The notes below the pieces were generated by a model. That model was not told the DNA's origin and did not search any database. It was given only the letters and a program-made list of their open reading frames with translations. From positions 1 to 6,178 of the forward strand of contig CAITZN010000436.1 of NCBI GenBank assembly GCA_903896915.1: a stretch of DNA of 6,178 nucleotides, in the 5' to 3' direction. This document shows positions 5,617-6,178 of the stretch, one piece after another. Made by a program: the position numbers and the translations under genes. This DNA is from an uncultured bacterium. Its GTDB lineage: Bacteria; Desulfobacterota; Desulfobulbia; Desulfobulbales; Desulfobulbaceae. The number at the start of each line of letters is the position of its first letter. Position 1 is the first letter of the stretch.

Positions 5617-6178
5617 ATGCCCGCAATAACAAGGCAACCAGAAAAAATACTTGAAGCAGTTCTTACCTCAAAAGAATTGCCGACACTGCCGATAATAGCA
5701 TCAAAACTTCTTATGCTTACAGCTCAGGAAGATACTACGCTCACCGATATCGCTAATCTTATCTCACAGGACATTGCTCTTTCCGCAAAAGTTCTGCGGG
5801 TTGCCAACTCATCTTTTTATAGTTTCCCGCAACAGATAGCATCTATTAACCAAGCGGTCTCGATCCTCGGCATAAACGCGGTGCGCAGTCTGGTTCTCAG
5901 CTTTTCCTTTCTCTCCATGGGCAACCGGCAAAAAAATTCTTTGTTTAATTTTGATCTGTTCTGGGAACGTTCAGTAATCGAGGCTGCTGCAACCAAGTTG
6001 ATCCTCGAACAAGTCGCCAACGCCAATGCTGAAGAAGCTTTTACATGCGGTCTTCTGCAGAATATTGGGCAGTTGATCTTCGCCGTGACTCTTCGCAATG
6101 AAAATGACATGGTCTTGCAGAAAAAGTTGGAGAGCATTGTTGGTAAAAACGAAGATGAAAATGATTTGGAACAGCAAA
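5617..6178 (+). CDS. HDOD-domain signalling protein, 3' end cut by window edge
   Basis: The frame is open for 187 codons to the right edge. The HDOD domain is plain: LPTLPIIASKLLML (21-34), LTDIANLISQDIALSAKVLR (42-61), VANSSFYSF (62-70), ASINQAVSILGINAVRSLVL (75-94), FWERSVIEAA (115-124) and AFTCGLLQNIGQLIF (141-155). The last segment is where true HD phosphohydrolases have His-Asp. Here it is Gln148-Asn149, as expected for HDOD proteins, which lack those metal ligands and act as signalling or output modules rather than enzymes. The missing part could carry a further HDOD half, a GGDEF domain or nothing; this cannot be seen. An in-frame TGA at 5539 with no start codon between fixes the start at ATG 5617. 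The ribosome site is modest (AGGA at 5606-5609). The gene follows kamA by 164 bases and is probably transcribed separately. Confidence 0.92.
   Translation, partial: MPAITRQPEKILEAVLTSKELPTLPIIASKLLMLTAQEDTTLTDIANLISQDIALSAKVLRVANSSFYSFPQQIASINQAVSILGINAVRSLVLSFSFLSMGNRQKNSLFNFDLFWERSVIEAAATKLILEQVANANAEEAFTCGLLQNIGQLIFAVTLRNENDMVLQKKLESIVGKNEDENDLEQQ

Overview
The window is ordinary bacterial chromosome of roughly 50% GC, with two oppositely oriented gene groups around a 682-base divergent intergenic region. A C4-dicarboxylate-type TRAP transporter, a short Usp, a KamA-family radical SAM enzyme and an HDOD protein together would suit an anaerobic, respiring Gram-negative such as a sulfate- or sulfur-metabolising Desulfobacterota (Desulfobulbales-like). 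That placement is an inference from protein flavour, not a demonstrated assignment.

Left half, minus strand (1-3046): a complete-looking TRAP operon in the order dctP, dctQ, dctM. dctP (3046-2042) encodes the periplasmic binding protein. dctQ (1962-1180) encodes the small membrane subunit and carries an unusual charged C-terminal tail with an internal duplication. dctM (1183 to beyond base 1) encodes the large permease and loses only about its last 35 residues at the window edge. dctQ and dctM overlap by ATGA. dctP and dctQ are separated by a 79-base spacer holding a perfect 16-bp hairpin. Together the three proteins would import a dicarboxylate such as succinate, fumarate or malate, using an ion gradient.

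Middle (3047-3728): the divergent control region. Facing dctP there are two sigma-54-like -24/-12 elements in tandem, with three short dyads upstream of them in the zone where an enhancer-binding protein would act. Facing the usp gene there is a sigma-70-like promoter and a long (about 175-base) leader.

Right half, plus strand (3729-6178): a single-domain universal stress protein, then a KamA/lysine 2,3-aminomutase-family radical SAM protein of 350 residues, then the first 187 residues of an HDOD-domain signalling protein that runs off the right edge. These three are co-oriented, but gaps of 179 and 164 bases suggest separate transcription units. I see no tRNA, rRNA, CRISPR array, insertion sequence or phage gene, and no clear case for a wholly new system. 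The points most worth a second look are the DctQ tail, the dctP-dctQ hairpin, the tandem sigma-54-like sites, and the KamA protein that keeps its aminomutase active-site residues but lacks the zinc site.
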